A stretch of 64,000 nucleotides of DNA from NCBI GenBank assembly GCA_000507305.1, contig DF239826.1, forward strand, positions 82,452 through 146,451, given 5' to 3'. The stretch's first letter is position 1; the number at the start of each line of letters is the position of its first letter. A model generated the notes under the pieces. That model was not told the origin of the DNA and ran no database searches. It was given only the letters and a program-made list of their open reading frames with translations. The position numbers and the translations under genes were made by a program. This DNA comes from Breviolum minutum Mf 1.05b.01 (taxonomy: Eukaryota > Sar > Dinophyceae > Suessiales > Symbiodiniaceae). Below, one piece after another: positions 46,014 through 56,232 of the stretch.

Positions 46014-46017
46014 GGAT

Positions 46018-48591
46018 TTGTCCAATCAGGCAATCCCAGAGGATGAGAAACCTGAAGACCCAGATGATTCTTGGGTCCCACAAGAAGGTGTGATCACGAG
46101 AAGTACTGGAGGAGGACGAAGCAAGAAGAAGGCCACCGAAGTTGCAAAGTTGCTGAAAGGAGCCAGGGTGAAGATCAAGACGATCAAGAGCATTAAGAAG
46201 GTAAAGAAGAAGAAGGAAGAGAAGTCGGATGCTTTGAGACGCGCTGGAATCAGCAATGAGGAGCAAGCAGAGGAGATTGAGAAGAAGAATGAGGAGTTGA
46301 GGCGTCAACTGAATGAGTTCATGAAGCAACCAAAGACTGAGGAGGTTGCTGGACAGCTGAGGAGAAATCTACAAGACGATGTTCCTGTCCAATTCAAGAG
46401 GAAGAGACAAGAAGAAGGAGAATGGATGGATGAGGATGAGTTACGCAAGAAGATACGTAAGGAGGTCCTGAACTACACGATGTTGGCGTCGACACCGCGG
46501 AGAAGTACTACCAGAGCAAATGAATGGGCAAGCAAGGCCGAGGTGAAGAAACTGGCTTCGCTCCTGGATTTGCCAATCGTGAATGTGCGCTATCACATAG
46601 AACCGAGGAAGAGGTTTCAGAGACCACCCCCAGGTCGCTATGGAGGAAAGGTGACTATCATGCTGCAAGAGCAGTCAAGGACCGGCATGATATGTCAAGA
46701 GACAAAGGAAGACAGGAGTTCGAGACCGCGGAGAAGAAGTGCGTCGGAGTGGAAAGGGATGACTCTGTTTCTCCGTGGAGATGATGCCAAGGAGAAGAAG
46801 ACCTACGTGGAGATGCCGGATGGAGTCTACGAGGTTATGGTCTCCGACTACGAGAGATGGAAAGAACTTCGCACAACTGAGGAGGATGATCAAGCTTTCT
46901 GTGAGGCCTACCTGCTTCTGAACAAGCCCAATGGCAAGGAGCTGGAGCCGAAGTACTTCGACAAGGAGGAAAAGAGACTCTTCCAAGAGGCCGATCGAAA
47001 GGAGTGGATGTCGTGGATTGAGAACAAGGTGGTCCGGAGGTTGACTCCGGAGGAGATTCTCAAGGTGGACAAGCGGCTGGTTTTCAAAGCTCCTGCTCGC
47101 ATTGTGAGGGTCAACAAAGGAGTTTTAGATGGAGTCCTGAAGGCCAAGTCCAGGATGGTCATACCTGGCCACCTGGACCCTCACTTGGGAGAGTACAGGA
47201 GCGATGCACCGACGACGGCATGGATGGCGGTGCAAACGGCGAAACGCATCGCTACATCAAGGCGGTGGAGAGCTACATGCTTTGACGTGAGTACCTTCTT
47301 CCTGTCCGGAAAGGAGGTAAAAAGGGAGGTGTACATCCGTGCACCTGTGGATGGACTCCCAGCATGTCCGCAGCTGGGTGAAAAGGCTGTGGCTCCTGGT
47401 GAACTACTTCGAGTCTGCAAGTCGGCCTATGGACTCAGTGAAGCACCGAGGCTTTGGTACGTTTGTGCTACCGAATTGCTCACGGAGGTTGGTTTTCGAG
47501 AAATCCCAATGTGCAAGGCCACCTATGTATGGAAGGAGGATGGCAGCAGTGAAGTGGCCGCCATTCTATGTCTTCACGTCGATGATGGACTACTTGTGGC
47601 TGATTCTGGTACTTTGGCTACTCTCAAGGAGGAGATCAACAAGCGGTTCTCCATCAAGGAGTGGCAAGACATGGGAGAGAAGGCTGTCACATTCCTCGGC
47701 GTGAAGACCAGGTACGTGGATGGAGTGTTCTACGACGACATGGCTGACTATGTGGCCAATCTACAGGAGGCCGCTGTGGATGGATCTATGAAGAAGGAGG
47801 AGCCCTTGGAAGGAGCTTCTCTTTCGGCCTATCGGAGGCTGATCATGCAACTGCGGTGGCCGGCGCATTTGGTTATGCCGGAGTTCCTCTACATCACATC
47901 GGCAATGGCGCAGAAGGTCACCAGTGCTTGTGTGGCTGATCTGATTGAAGGAAACAAAGTGAGGAAGAACATGAAGGAGGCTGCGAAATCGGGTGGAGCT
48001 CAAGTGACCATTCGAGCACTTCGTGGAAAGCCTATGTTCGTTTCTTACTTTGATGCCTCCTTGGGTAGCAGTGGCGGCCGAGCTCAACAAGGCGAAGTCC
48101 ACCTGTTGACAACGGAGGAGGCCTTTGAGAAGGAAGCATCGGCGAATCTGTTGGAGTTTCATTCCAATAAGATCAGCCGTGTGGTCCGCAGCAGTCTTGC
48201 TGCAGAAGGGAGCGCTATGGCTTCAGCTGGTGATAGATTGTTGTACAACAGGGCTTTGTACGACTCTCTTTGCTACGGTGCTTTGGAGTTTGACCCGGAA
48301 TGGCGCTCTCACCTTAGCACCGTTGGATGCCTCGTGATTGATGCAAAGGGGCTTCACGACCACGTCTTGAAAACTGGAGGTATCGCTTCGGAGAAACAAG
48401 CGGCGCTGGACATTCTTTTGATCAAGCAGCTGGTGGAAAGCGGCGCACTACAACTTCGATGGACGCCTACGGAAGCAACTGGCAGATCCTTTGACAAAGG
48501 AAATGAACGGCGCTTTACTGGAGCAGTTTCGTCGCTGTTCGAAGATTTGTCTGGTTCAAACTGCACAAGACGAGGTCGAAGAGCAGCGTAG
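46018..48591 (+). CDS. Copia-like reverse transcriptase and RNase H
   Basis: An 857-codon frame. After a Lys/Glu-rich leader come the RT motifs FKAPARIVRVNKG, TCFDVSTFFLSGKEV, CKSAYGLSEAPRLWY and the catalytic LHVDDGLLVA (about 47570-47600). The RNase H part has SYFDASLGSSGG, the conserved segment VVRSSLAAEGSAM and an Asp in VIDAKGL. Order and motifs are those of Ty1/copia pol. It is open throughout but is part of a truncated element, so independent function is unlikely. Confidence 0.8.
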   Translation: MSNQAIPEDEKPEDPDDSWVPQEGVITRSTGGGRSKKKATEVAKLLKGARVKIKTIKSIKKVKKKKEEKSDALRRAGISNEEQAEEIEKKNEELRRQLNEFMKQPKTEEVAGQLRRNLQDDVPVQFKRKRQEEGEWMDEDELRKKIRKEVLNYTMLASTPRRSTTRANEWASKAEVKKLASLLDLPIVNVRYHIEPRKRFQRPPPGRYGGKVTIMLQEQSRTGMICQETKEDRSSRPRRRSASEWKGMTLFLRGDDAKEKKTYVEMPDGVYEVMVSDYERWKELRTTEEDDQAFCEAYLLLNKPNGKELEPKYFDKEEKRLFQEADRKEWMSWIENKVVRRLTPEEILKVDKRLVFKAPARIVRVNKGVLDGVLKAKSRMVIPGHLDPHLGEYRSDAPTTAWMAVQTAKRIATSRRWRATCFDVSTFFLSGKEVKREVYIRAPVDGLPACPQLGEKAVAPGELLRVCKSAYGLSEAPRLWYVCATELLTEVGFREIPMCKATYVWKEDGSSEVAAILCLHVDDGLLVADSGTLATLKEEINKRFSIKEWQDMGEKAVTFLGVKTRYVDGVFYDDMADYVANLQEAAVDGSMKKEEPLEGASLSAYRRLIMQLRWPAHLVMPEFLYITSAMAQKVTSACVADLIEGNKVRKNMKEAAKSGGAQVTIRALRGKPMFVSYFDASLGSSGGRAQQGEVHLLTTEEAFEKEASANLLEFHSNKISRVVRSSLAAEGSAMASAGDRLLYNRALYDSLCYGALEFDPEWRSHLSTVGCLVIDAKGLHDHVLKTGGIASEKQAALDILLIKQLVESGALQLRWTPTEATGRSFDKGNERRFTGAVSSLFEDLSGSNCTRRGRRAA

Positions 48592-48959
48592 AGTGGGCAT
48601 ACGTCGTGCTCAGAGGGAGCGACGTAAGGTTAGAATTCAAAAATCCATCAAGCCAACATCTTTTCCCCCTGATGTGAAACCACTTGGATGACATTTTCCT
48701 TGTGCTTGGCATGATGGTTTGTATACTAGGCGGTAGGAGTTTCGATTGAAGGTCGTTACTTGCATGACACTTCCAACTTGTGTCTCACCGCTGGATTTCA
48801 ACGTCGAGGCATCGATGTCGCATTGCGCAAAACAGCATTTGCTTTGCCTGCCTGCTTTGTTTGCACCTTGTTTGATTCCCCCAATCCCTTGGGTTTCGCT
48901 TTTGGTGGGATTGGTCCCCCTTCCCCACAGTGTAGTGACAATTTGACAATTGACAGAGG

Positions 48960-49318
48960 TCCAAGGTTCAAAGCATCATCAATCGCCATCACAAGGTAGT
49001 TGTATCAGTGGCTGCTACCAATTCAGTCTTTGCTGCTCTGCTGGCAGACGGATCAGTTGTTTGTTGGGGCCGTCCGAACCATGGAGGGGGAGATTCAGCT
49101 GTGACAACTGAGCTGCATAGTGTTCGCCACATTGCAGCGTGTTGGAACGCATTTGCGGCAATTCTAGAAGATGACACTTTCATTTGCTGGGCAATGCTGT
49201 GTTTGATGGAATTCCACGACCCCGCGTGAAGGAAGTTCAACAGCTACACCGGGGCGGCCATTGTTTTGCTTGTGTTCATGGCAATTCGAATGTGACACTG
49301 TGGCCACCTGTGCACATT
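48960..49318 (+). pseudogene. RCC1-like gene, 3' remnant
   Basis: VAATNSVFAALLADGSVVCW and VRHIAACWNAFAAILEDDTF are RCC1-like repeat phrases of about 52 residues each, matching the repeat before the copia insertion. A one-base loss at about 49191 shifts the frame. Beyond it the other frame continues sensibly (AVFDGIPRPRVKEVQQLH, then GHCFACVHGNSNVTLWP) to a stop near 49318. The gene is therefore broken at several points. Confidence 0.65.
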
Positions 49319-51521
49319 TGATCTTCAGACGCTGACATATGCTGATGCAATGTAATGCAACTACCACCAACTGCCAACAGCCAGCCATACTGGTGCACTG
49401 GTGGCCCGTGAAAAAAGTTGCTGAGAAAATGCCGATGATGATGATGATGATGATAAAGGAACGTTGTTCTGTGGATCTTTGAGTCATGCATATGGAGTTT
49501 AAGAAGTTAAGACGATGTATTTGTTACATTTTCTCATTTTAAAAGAAACTTAAACGAAGTTGATCTATTGAATCTATTGTAGTTCAAAACTGTAGTCAAT
49601 GATGTAGTATGTAGTTTGACAGTGTCAGCATTGGCATTGAATTGCACACACAGGCAATTCAGAACATTTCGCATTTCTTTTGCGTCGGCCTGAACCGAAA
49701 TTTTGAATGTTACAAGGGATGTTGAAGTTGACGTTGAACAGTTTGTTTTTGTTACAATGATATGATATGGTGAATTGACAATGTAAGTTTCAATGTTTGC
49801 GAATGCTAACGTTCGCTGTTCTGTTCAGTTCAGTTGTGAAATTCCAGCCCGTGACCCCTTTTGAGCTAGACGGGTGATAATTCGATTGTCAGATTGCCTG
49901 AGCCTGACCACTTACCTGAGCACTACAGCAAGCGTTTTCCTTCGCAAAACGATGAAGACCACTCTTGCGCAAAAACTTGTTTGAAGATTGAAATTTGATG
50001 AAATTTGTTTCACGTTTGGCTGCGTTTTTCCCGAAAGACGTGTCGAAGGGCGTTTCCTAGGAGCCGCGTCTCTATCTAGCATGACTTGACTTGCTTGACT
50101 TCAACTTGCTTAACTTGAACTTTCTTGACTTGACTTGCTTAACATACTTGCTTAACTCACTTGCTTAACCTTCTTGCTTGACTTGACTTGCTTAAGTGAT
50201 TTGCTTACCTTACTTATTTAACTTATTTACTTACCTACTTGACTTACTTACTTTACTTGCTTACTTCACTTTAAAACTAGTAATTAATACATTACTTAAT
50301 GCTTTACTTTAGTAATGAGGGGGGGTATGAGGGAATAATAGGTACTATTTGGCTCAGTTGCTTTTGGCCATGCATTTCACTAAATTCATAGAATTAATTC
50401 TATGAATTTAATGAATTTAATGAAATTTCCATTAAATTCATGAAATTATTTTGGGCTGCCNTTTCGTGATAATGGAAATTTCATTAAATTCCGTAGCAGC
50501 TCTGAGTCTTACCGTTTACCGTTCTGGATTCTATCTCAAAATGAACATGAGTCCGCCTGTGTCGGTGTTCTAAGTTGCGCATAATGGCAAGCAAAAATCA
50601 TACCACCGCCTATTTCTCAGGCGAACCAAGTCTACATAGATCTAACATTCATCCATACGACAAAGACTTTTTGACTTTTCCGACTTTTCCCAATAACACC
50701 TGCACCCCAACATGTTGTCCTTAAAAACTTTGTGCTCTCAATAAAGCCTCCAAAAGAGAAGGAGCGGTTCCATGCAATGGCCAAGCTGAAAATGATGGAA
50801 ATAAGCCTCCTGAGTTCTGCAAACATGGTTTTTAGGGTACCAAATTTCCGGGAACATGACAAATATCCCGGTCTGGTTCTGCACAAGAAGGACCATAAGT
50901 CTAACGTTTGTCCGCCCATTTGTTGTGAGCGATTGGATGATGATCGAACAACTTGCAAATGCATGCAGCAAAAAACATGTTTATTCGTATTTTTGTCCAT
51001 CCCTTGCCAAAACATTGCCAAACATACGCTTCGGCTCATAGAATAATTTCAAAGCAGAATGACTCACCCCACTCCCATGTATTTGTTAAAAATGATGAAT
51101 TGTTTGCACTTTGCACCAAGTTCCACTGTCTGCACAACCAATTTGATTTGTCACATAAGTTCATCTGGTACCTGTTACATTGTTCCATCCCATTACTAAG
51201 AAGTCAAAGTAGGTTTGCTGTTGCATCTACAGTAAATATTCTACAATATCCAGTATATCAATATACAACATACAATAACATACATGTGTCCCGTACAAAT
51301 AGACTAAATACATAGACAAAACCTGATGTATTGATATGTATTGATGGCATGTGTTCCTGCCGTATCCTTCTGCTGTTTCACAAAAAAACCTCTTCTGACA
51401 TGCTCCAGAGAACTCACATGTTCGCTCTGTACTCGGATGTTTGCTTGCGCTGGCAGGGAATTCTCAAGGAATCAAGAGTCTGTCAAAATAACCTTTGTGT
51501 TTGCCCGTAGTTCACTCTTGA
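49319..51521. other. Non-coding region
   Basis: The region contains a short GAT repeat (49434-49453) and a degenerate tract of CTTGCTTAACTTGA-type words (50085-50275). Around 50380-50490 are overlapping ATTAAATTCATGAAATT palindromes that include a single N at 50461. There is no convincing gene. The frames at 50632-51046 are mirror images on the two strands. Confidence 0.5.
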
Positions 51522-52064
51522 TCAGCCAAGCATCGATCCCAAACCGTCATGCTGGACAGTAGTATAGATGACAGTTGTGCTATTTACCACACAAAGTTTG
51601 CATGGGATGGCATCAATTCGTATGGATACATTTTCGAGATTAATCTTTGTGTCACGGTTTTCAACTTTGTGATCACATTCGATGCCACTGATAAACGGTA
51701 AATGACCAAACCTTTTGCGACGTCCGGGGTTGATCTGTAACAGAGTTGCAGTTTCCTGTTCGCCAGTGACATTGTGCAAAATAGCGGGAACTTTTGCGAA
51801 ACAGCGGCCTCGCATGCGCACACGTGGAAATGGAAACAAAAAACACAAACCGCGCCAAACAGAGATAACATAGAACAAATAAAATGATGAAAATTCAATG
51901 TGAACATGGAAACCGGACCAAATCTGCGTAGGGCCTGTGACAAGCGCCAATACCACTCCAAATATCATGAAAACATCCCGGTACAACGAAATAATCTCCA
52001 GTGATATCCCCAACAGCGAGATAATTGTGAAGAGCGAGAGAATTATGCTGGAGCCAAATTTCAT
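51522..52064 (-). CDS. Hypothetical membrane-protein ORF
   Basis: A 180-codon frame from ATG 52064, just after an in-frame TAG. The first 80 residues hold two or three hydrophobic segments (IILSLFTIISLLGISLEIIS, then FMIFGVVLALVTG and a Tyr/Phe-rich span). The rest is hydrophilic. No family is recognised. It may be one exon or chance. Low confidence. Confidence 0.25.
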   Translation of the reverse strand: MKFGSSIILSLFTIISLLGISLEIISLYRDVFMIFGVVLALVTGPTQIWSGFHVHIEFSSFYLFYVISVWRGLCFLFPFPRVRMRGRCFAKVPAILHNVTGEQETATLLQINPGRRKRFGHLPFISGIECDHKVENRDTKINLENVSIRIDAIPCKLCVVNSTTVIYTTVQHDGLGSMLG

Positions 52065-52919
52065 GGGACAATTCTTCTATACGCGGTCTTCCAGCAAATC
52101 CCCTTCCCAACGTTGAACGTGCGACAAAACAAAACAAAACAACATGTTTCCAATAGCCACGCTAAGCAGCAGGGGTCACAAGGTTTGAAATCGCAAGATT
52201 TTGTTCCATGTAAGGCCCAATACCAAAAAAGACATGGATGGAACGTAACGCGGGCATTGTTTGCACCACCTTTTGTAATTACTATCTTTGTTGAAAAAAG
52301 AGATCATTGATCCCTTCCCCTTAGCTAGCGGGGGGGACCCTATATGTAACTTACATTTTTGGCACTTGAGGGCCTCAAAAATGTAATATTACATTTCTGA
52401 AGAATATCGCCAAAAATGGAAGTTACATTTGTTGAGGCAAAAAACGAAACCCCCAAACATGCAATATTACACTTGGTTCAAAATCAAAAAGTGTTATCTT
52501 ACATCTTTGAAGTTAATATTCAAAAAATCTTGTTTTTTAAATCTAAACTTGTGGAAATTTTGCTGCACAGATTTTCAACATTATAAAACATGCCTAGACC
52601 ATCTCAGCTGACATTTTTTCAGACCATGTCAGGCCCAGGCCCAGAGAAAAATGGAAGTTACATTTTCGTACATCCCTATTTTCCCATTTCTGTATTTTTG
52701 GCAGTTAAGGGGGTGGGGAAATTGTATGGCAATGCCGTCGACCTATGCACGCAAGGCCTCGGAGTCCAAGCTCAAGCATCAAAAAAATGTTTTTTGCTCA
52801 GATTCGGACGCTTCGCTGACAACCGGCGGTCGTAAGCAAAGCTGCGTTTTCGACAACAGGCGTCACAAAATGTAAGTTACAGTCGAAGCCACTGATTGGT
52901 TCAAACAGCAGTCTTTTTT

Positions 52920-53890
52920 TTGTCGGCCCTCAAGGGCAAAGTGCTACAGTGGGCCCTGTGCAAGGTCCTGCAACAGGGCTGGTTGCTCCCTGGATGGCAA
53001 GCAGCAGCAGCGGTGGTAACAGGAACAAAGGAAGAAAACTTGCCTGGGCAGATTTGGCTGAAACTGCAGAGGAGAAGGCAAGGAAGCCTGCAGCAGAAAA
53101 AACAAAGGATGAGTCAATGGAGGACAAAATCGGCAAAGTGGAGGTAAGCAATGGAATGACTGGTGGACTGAGAAGGAAGACGAATGGGCAGCATGGAAGA
53201 AGTTCTGCCAGGAGGAGGAAGAAGAGGAGATGGAAAAGGAAAAAGCCAACAGGAATGGCACACCAAGAAGGAAGCTCAGCATGAACAGGATGTGCTGAAA
53301 GGGCAGCCCCAGGCAAAGTGGCAAACGTGCAGGTTCTGCCAAGGAACGGTTGAAAATGAAATGGGCCACACAAGCTGCTGAAGGAGCTGGAGAAGATGCC
53401 GAAGTTACCTGTAAGGAAATTGTAGAAGGCGCAGAAAAAGCTGGTGAGAAGGCTGCAGAAGCAGCTGCTGCTGCTGCACAATGGGCATCATGGCAAGGCA
53501 TGGGCTACTACATGTGGCCTGGAGGACTGGGGTGGAACAATTTGGTTCAGATACATTTTTGTCAGGGAAGAATGTACTTGTTGATGTGGACTTTGTTTGT
53601 GTTTTTTGCATTGTGCCAGGACAAGGTGCCATGCAGGCACAGCAGTGTACTACCAAGCCTACCAGGCTCAAGCTCAATGGCAACAATATGAGCAACAACT
53701 TTGGTGCTTACCAAGCACAAGCAGCCTACGAGCAAGCTGTGCAGAAGCAGCCATGCCCAGGCCGGACCGACCTGCTGCCAGCCCCGAACCCAAGAGGCAA
53801 AGCAGGGAGAACCTGCAGAAGCAGCTTCCACCTGAAGGTCCAGGACTGCTAATTGGATGTTTTGCTTCAAAAGCTTCAGTGTCTTAAGTT
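52920..53890 (+). pseudogene. Unidentified Lys/Glu/Gln-rich coding region, frames interrupted
   Basis: Several consecutive plus-strand segments look protein-coding but fall in different frames. They are MASSSSGGNRNKGRKLAWAD and a charged stretch to 53144, then KQWNDWWTEKEDEWAAWKKF, then a segment ending in a C-X2-C-X9-H-X2-C group (CRFCQGTVENEMGHTSC) at 53381. After that come an Ala-rich helix (53384-53510) and a Gln/Tyr/Ala-rich segment (YYQAYQAQAQWQQYEQQ, 53650-53700). A GT donor after 53144 is possible, so some changes could be introns, not mutations. No family is recognised. A Gag-like protein is one possibility. Confidence 0.35.
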
Positions 53891-53899
53891 TTTCAGCCA

Positions 53900-54498
53900 G
53901 ATTTTTTGGGCAAAAAACATATTTGATCAATTTTTTACAGGTACAAATTTGCTCAAGACCCTTCAAGAAGAATAACAACTGAATCCTAAGCTGTCCAGTC
54001 ATAGCAACTTGCAATGCCCCTGTACCCAAAAATGGTGGACAAAATCCCACCTGGTGAATGAGTTGGCCTGGGCACCCAGAGCTGACCCAAACAATTAGCT
54101 TTGAGAAGGGCTTCCAAAAAACAATGGGCCTTAAGAAAAGGCTGCGAAAAAAGTTGGCCTTGAGAAAGGGCTACAAAAAAAACACTGCAGCAGTGAAGGT
54201 CCTGCAAAAAGGCCTGGGCCCTGCAAAAGGGCCTGGGCCCTGCAAAAGGGCTCCATGATTTTTTTGTACAGCAAGTTGAAAAACAACGTCACTTCAAACA
54301 AGGCAGCAAAAAACTTCATGGAAAAATGGAGATCATATGATATCATCTGAGGCAGGCTTGCATCATATGATGCAAAAAAGCATCATATGATGCACAAAAT
54401 GCATCATACGAGGAACCCTCCCCTCATTTGATGTCAAATGATATCATATGATGTTTGGCTCTTTTGGGAGAATTGAGAAGCACACAAAAATCCATGAT
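53900..54498. repeat. Low-complexity spacer with purine-rich and CATATG repeats
   Basis: From 54110 to 54255, repeated GGGCCTTAAGAAAAGGCT-like and GGGCCTGGGCCCTGCAAAA units. From 54325 to 54455, repeated ATCATATGAT palindromes with flanking inverted copies. No coding sequence is seen. Confidence 0.55.
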
Positions 54499-54711
54499 GT
54501 TTCTTCAACCCTACACTGCTTGACGAGAAATTCTCCACACGAAATGAATCCAAAAGGAAAATACCTTGAACAAGAGACTTTAAGTACAAGCTCTATCCCT
54601 TAAAACTTCCCTGAAGCTTTGGACACTTGTTTTGGCGGTAAACTCGACCAAGCTCGTTGTGGTATGCAAACTGTTGGATGCAGGGCAGAGCTAATTTGAG
54701 GGAAAACCCCC
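54499..54711. repeat. Element 2 terminal repeat, outer copy
   Basis: These 213 bp (GTTTCTTCAACCCTACACTG to AAAACCCCC) recur at 55575-55787 with one mismatch, offset 1076 bp. By analogy with element 1 this is the coding-strand 3' terminal sequence of element 2, duplicated in a tandem unit. Confidence 0.8.
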
Positions 54712-54888
54712 TCTGCAAAATCGACAAACGTCAGGAGAATTCATAAAATGAACCGTCCCGGTAGCTGACAACTTGAAGAGGAAATTTAAACAGATATCGG
54801 TCCCGGGCTTCGCCATGGACAGTGGGATTTTTCCCAAAAGGCAACTTGCTAGGCAATACACCCCGCAAGTGACGTTCAGAAGGCCAAG

Positions 54889-55365
54889 TTAGATGAGCTC
54901 TGAATACTGATTTTCGAACCTGTAGAAGAGCGTCTGGTTGGCATCTGATCCACGAAGTTCATGGAAGAGTGGTCCACGGATCCTGAAATATCCAGCCCTG
55001 TTTGGGTCTGTTCCGTCTCCCTTCTCCAATATATTGGCAAGGAGAAGTGTGAGCACTCCTTGCGGAGTGAAAACCAAAGTGCATAGCATGTACTTCTTGA
55101 TGCCTGGAGGAGGTCGCTCAGCGTATGGTGCGGACCATGACATGAAGTAGTGAGCACGTTCAAAAGCTTTCATTGGGTCGGAACGAAGTCCGAAGCGGAG
55201 GCTATACGGATCTGGGAGGATCGGTCGACGGTCAGTGAGCATGGCAAATTGAACAGGCGAAAGGGCAACGAACAAACGGAGCTCCATAGCAGGTGCCAGG
55301 ACTGGAGGAATCGGGTCAACCATTTCTTGTGTACTGGTACGTGTCATCTGAATCGGAGCGGCCAT
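54889..55365 (-). CDS. Small ORF inside the element 2 terminal unit
   Basis: Lying between the two 213-bp repeats, this frame gives a 158-residue protein from ATG 55365 (MAAPIQMTRTSTQEMVDPIP). The same frame is open upstream to 55497. Recognisable phrases are RLFVALSPVQFAMLTDRRPI and SLRFGLRSDPMKAFERAHYF, neither of which I can place in a family. Composition is balanced and globular-looking. It is either cargo of a non-autonomous unit or a gene of the element itself. It has no counterpart in element 1. Confidence 0.5.
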   Translation of the reverse strand: MAAPIQMTRTSTQEMVDPIPPVLAPAMELRLFVALSPVQFAMLTDRRPILPDPYSLRFGLRSDPMKAFERAHYFMSWSAPYAERPPPGIKKYMLCTLVFTPQGVLTLLLANILEKGDGTDPNRAGYFRIRGPLFHELRGSDANQTLFYRFENQYSELI

Positions 55366-55574
55366 CTTCTGAAGCAAGGATGAACAGAGTAAAAGAGGTA
55401 TTCCTGAAAGATTCACACAAGGGTGGGTAAAGAGAACAAGGGTGGGAAATCGAAAAAGGTTGGATAACCAAAGATCAATCTTGACCCAAAATGGCAACCA
55501 TCAATTTTGTGTCAAGATTCGCAAAGTTGAAAAACATAACCAAACCTATCAAAACAAAACACGGTTTGGTCAAC

Positions 55575-55787
55575 GTTTCTTCAACCCTACACTGCTTGAC
55601 GAGAAATTCTCCACACGAAATGAATCCAAAAGGAAAATACCTTGAACAAGAGACTTTAAGTACAAGCTCTATCCCTTAAAACTTCCCTGAAGCTTTGGAC
55701 ACTTGTTTTGGCGGTAAACTCGACCAAGCTCGGTGTGGTATGCAAACTGTTGGATGCAGGGCAGAGCTAATTTGAGGGAAAACCCCC
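55575..55787. repeat. Element 2 terminal repeat, inner copy
   Basis: Second copy of the 213-bp terminal sequence, joined to the coding part of element 2. The sequence just before it (ending CACGGTTTGGTCAAC) should be the other terminal sequence, but no match to it is found up to the window end. Confidence 0.75.
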
Positions 55788-56232
55788 AACGTAGGCTGTC
55801 AAAACAACCGGGATAGAGCGCTCGGTAATGCTGGTGTTCCCAAAGTGAAAACTGAGTGCTCTATGAGAGGCACGTATGAGTGAAATAAGATATTTGACGT
55901 TGACAGGAGTCAAAAGTAAAGAAAAGGATCACTGTGGCCAAAAAAGGGAAGTAGTCCCTTGAACAGGGGAAACCTGTTTCTCATAGTGAAACGAGACATC
56001 TCGTTTTTTTTTGTGCTCACGGCACATATGCCCGGAGGCGAACGGCAAAACACTATGAGTGTTGATGGGGGAAACCCATCAATGAAGGTGAAAATGGACA
56101 ACCATTTTTTTGGTGTATAAACACCGCGTGATACGGATATCAGCGCAAAAATTGGAAAAACACCTTCATTAGTGGGAACACGTCCCGTGCGTGCGCTTGG
56201 CACTAAGAATGGCCCATTTCTCACACGGAGAG

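Larger units (their letters stand above)
44673..48640 (+). mobile_element. Truncated Ty1/copia-like element (pol only)
   Basis: Integrase, reverse transcriptase and RNase H in copia order, inserted in an RCC1-like gene. There is no Gag or protease upstream and no visible long terminal repeat. The sequence begins within the region before the integrase zinc finger, so the copy is 5' truncated or a remnant. The integrase part has at least two frame changes, whereas the RT part is open for 857 codons. Confidence 0.75.

Noticed and set aside
50335-50360. ACTATTTGGCTCAG as a spliced-leader relic
   Set aside because: The match is short and imperfect, and no start codon or gene follows.
52930-53501. 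180-codon minus-strand ORFs rich in Phe, Leu, Ser and Cys
   Set aside because: They are antisense shadows of the Lys/Glu-rich plus-strand coding region.
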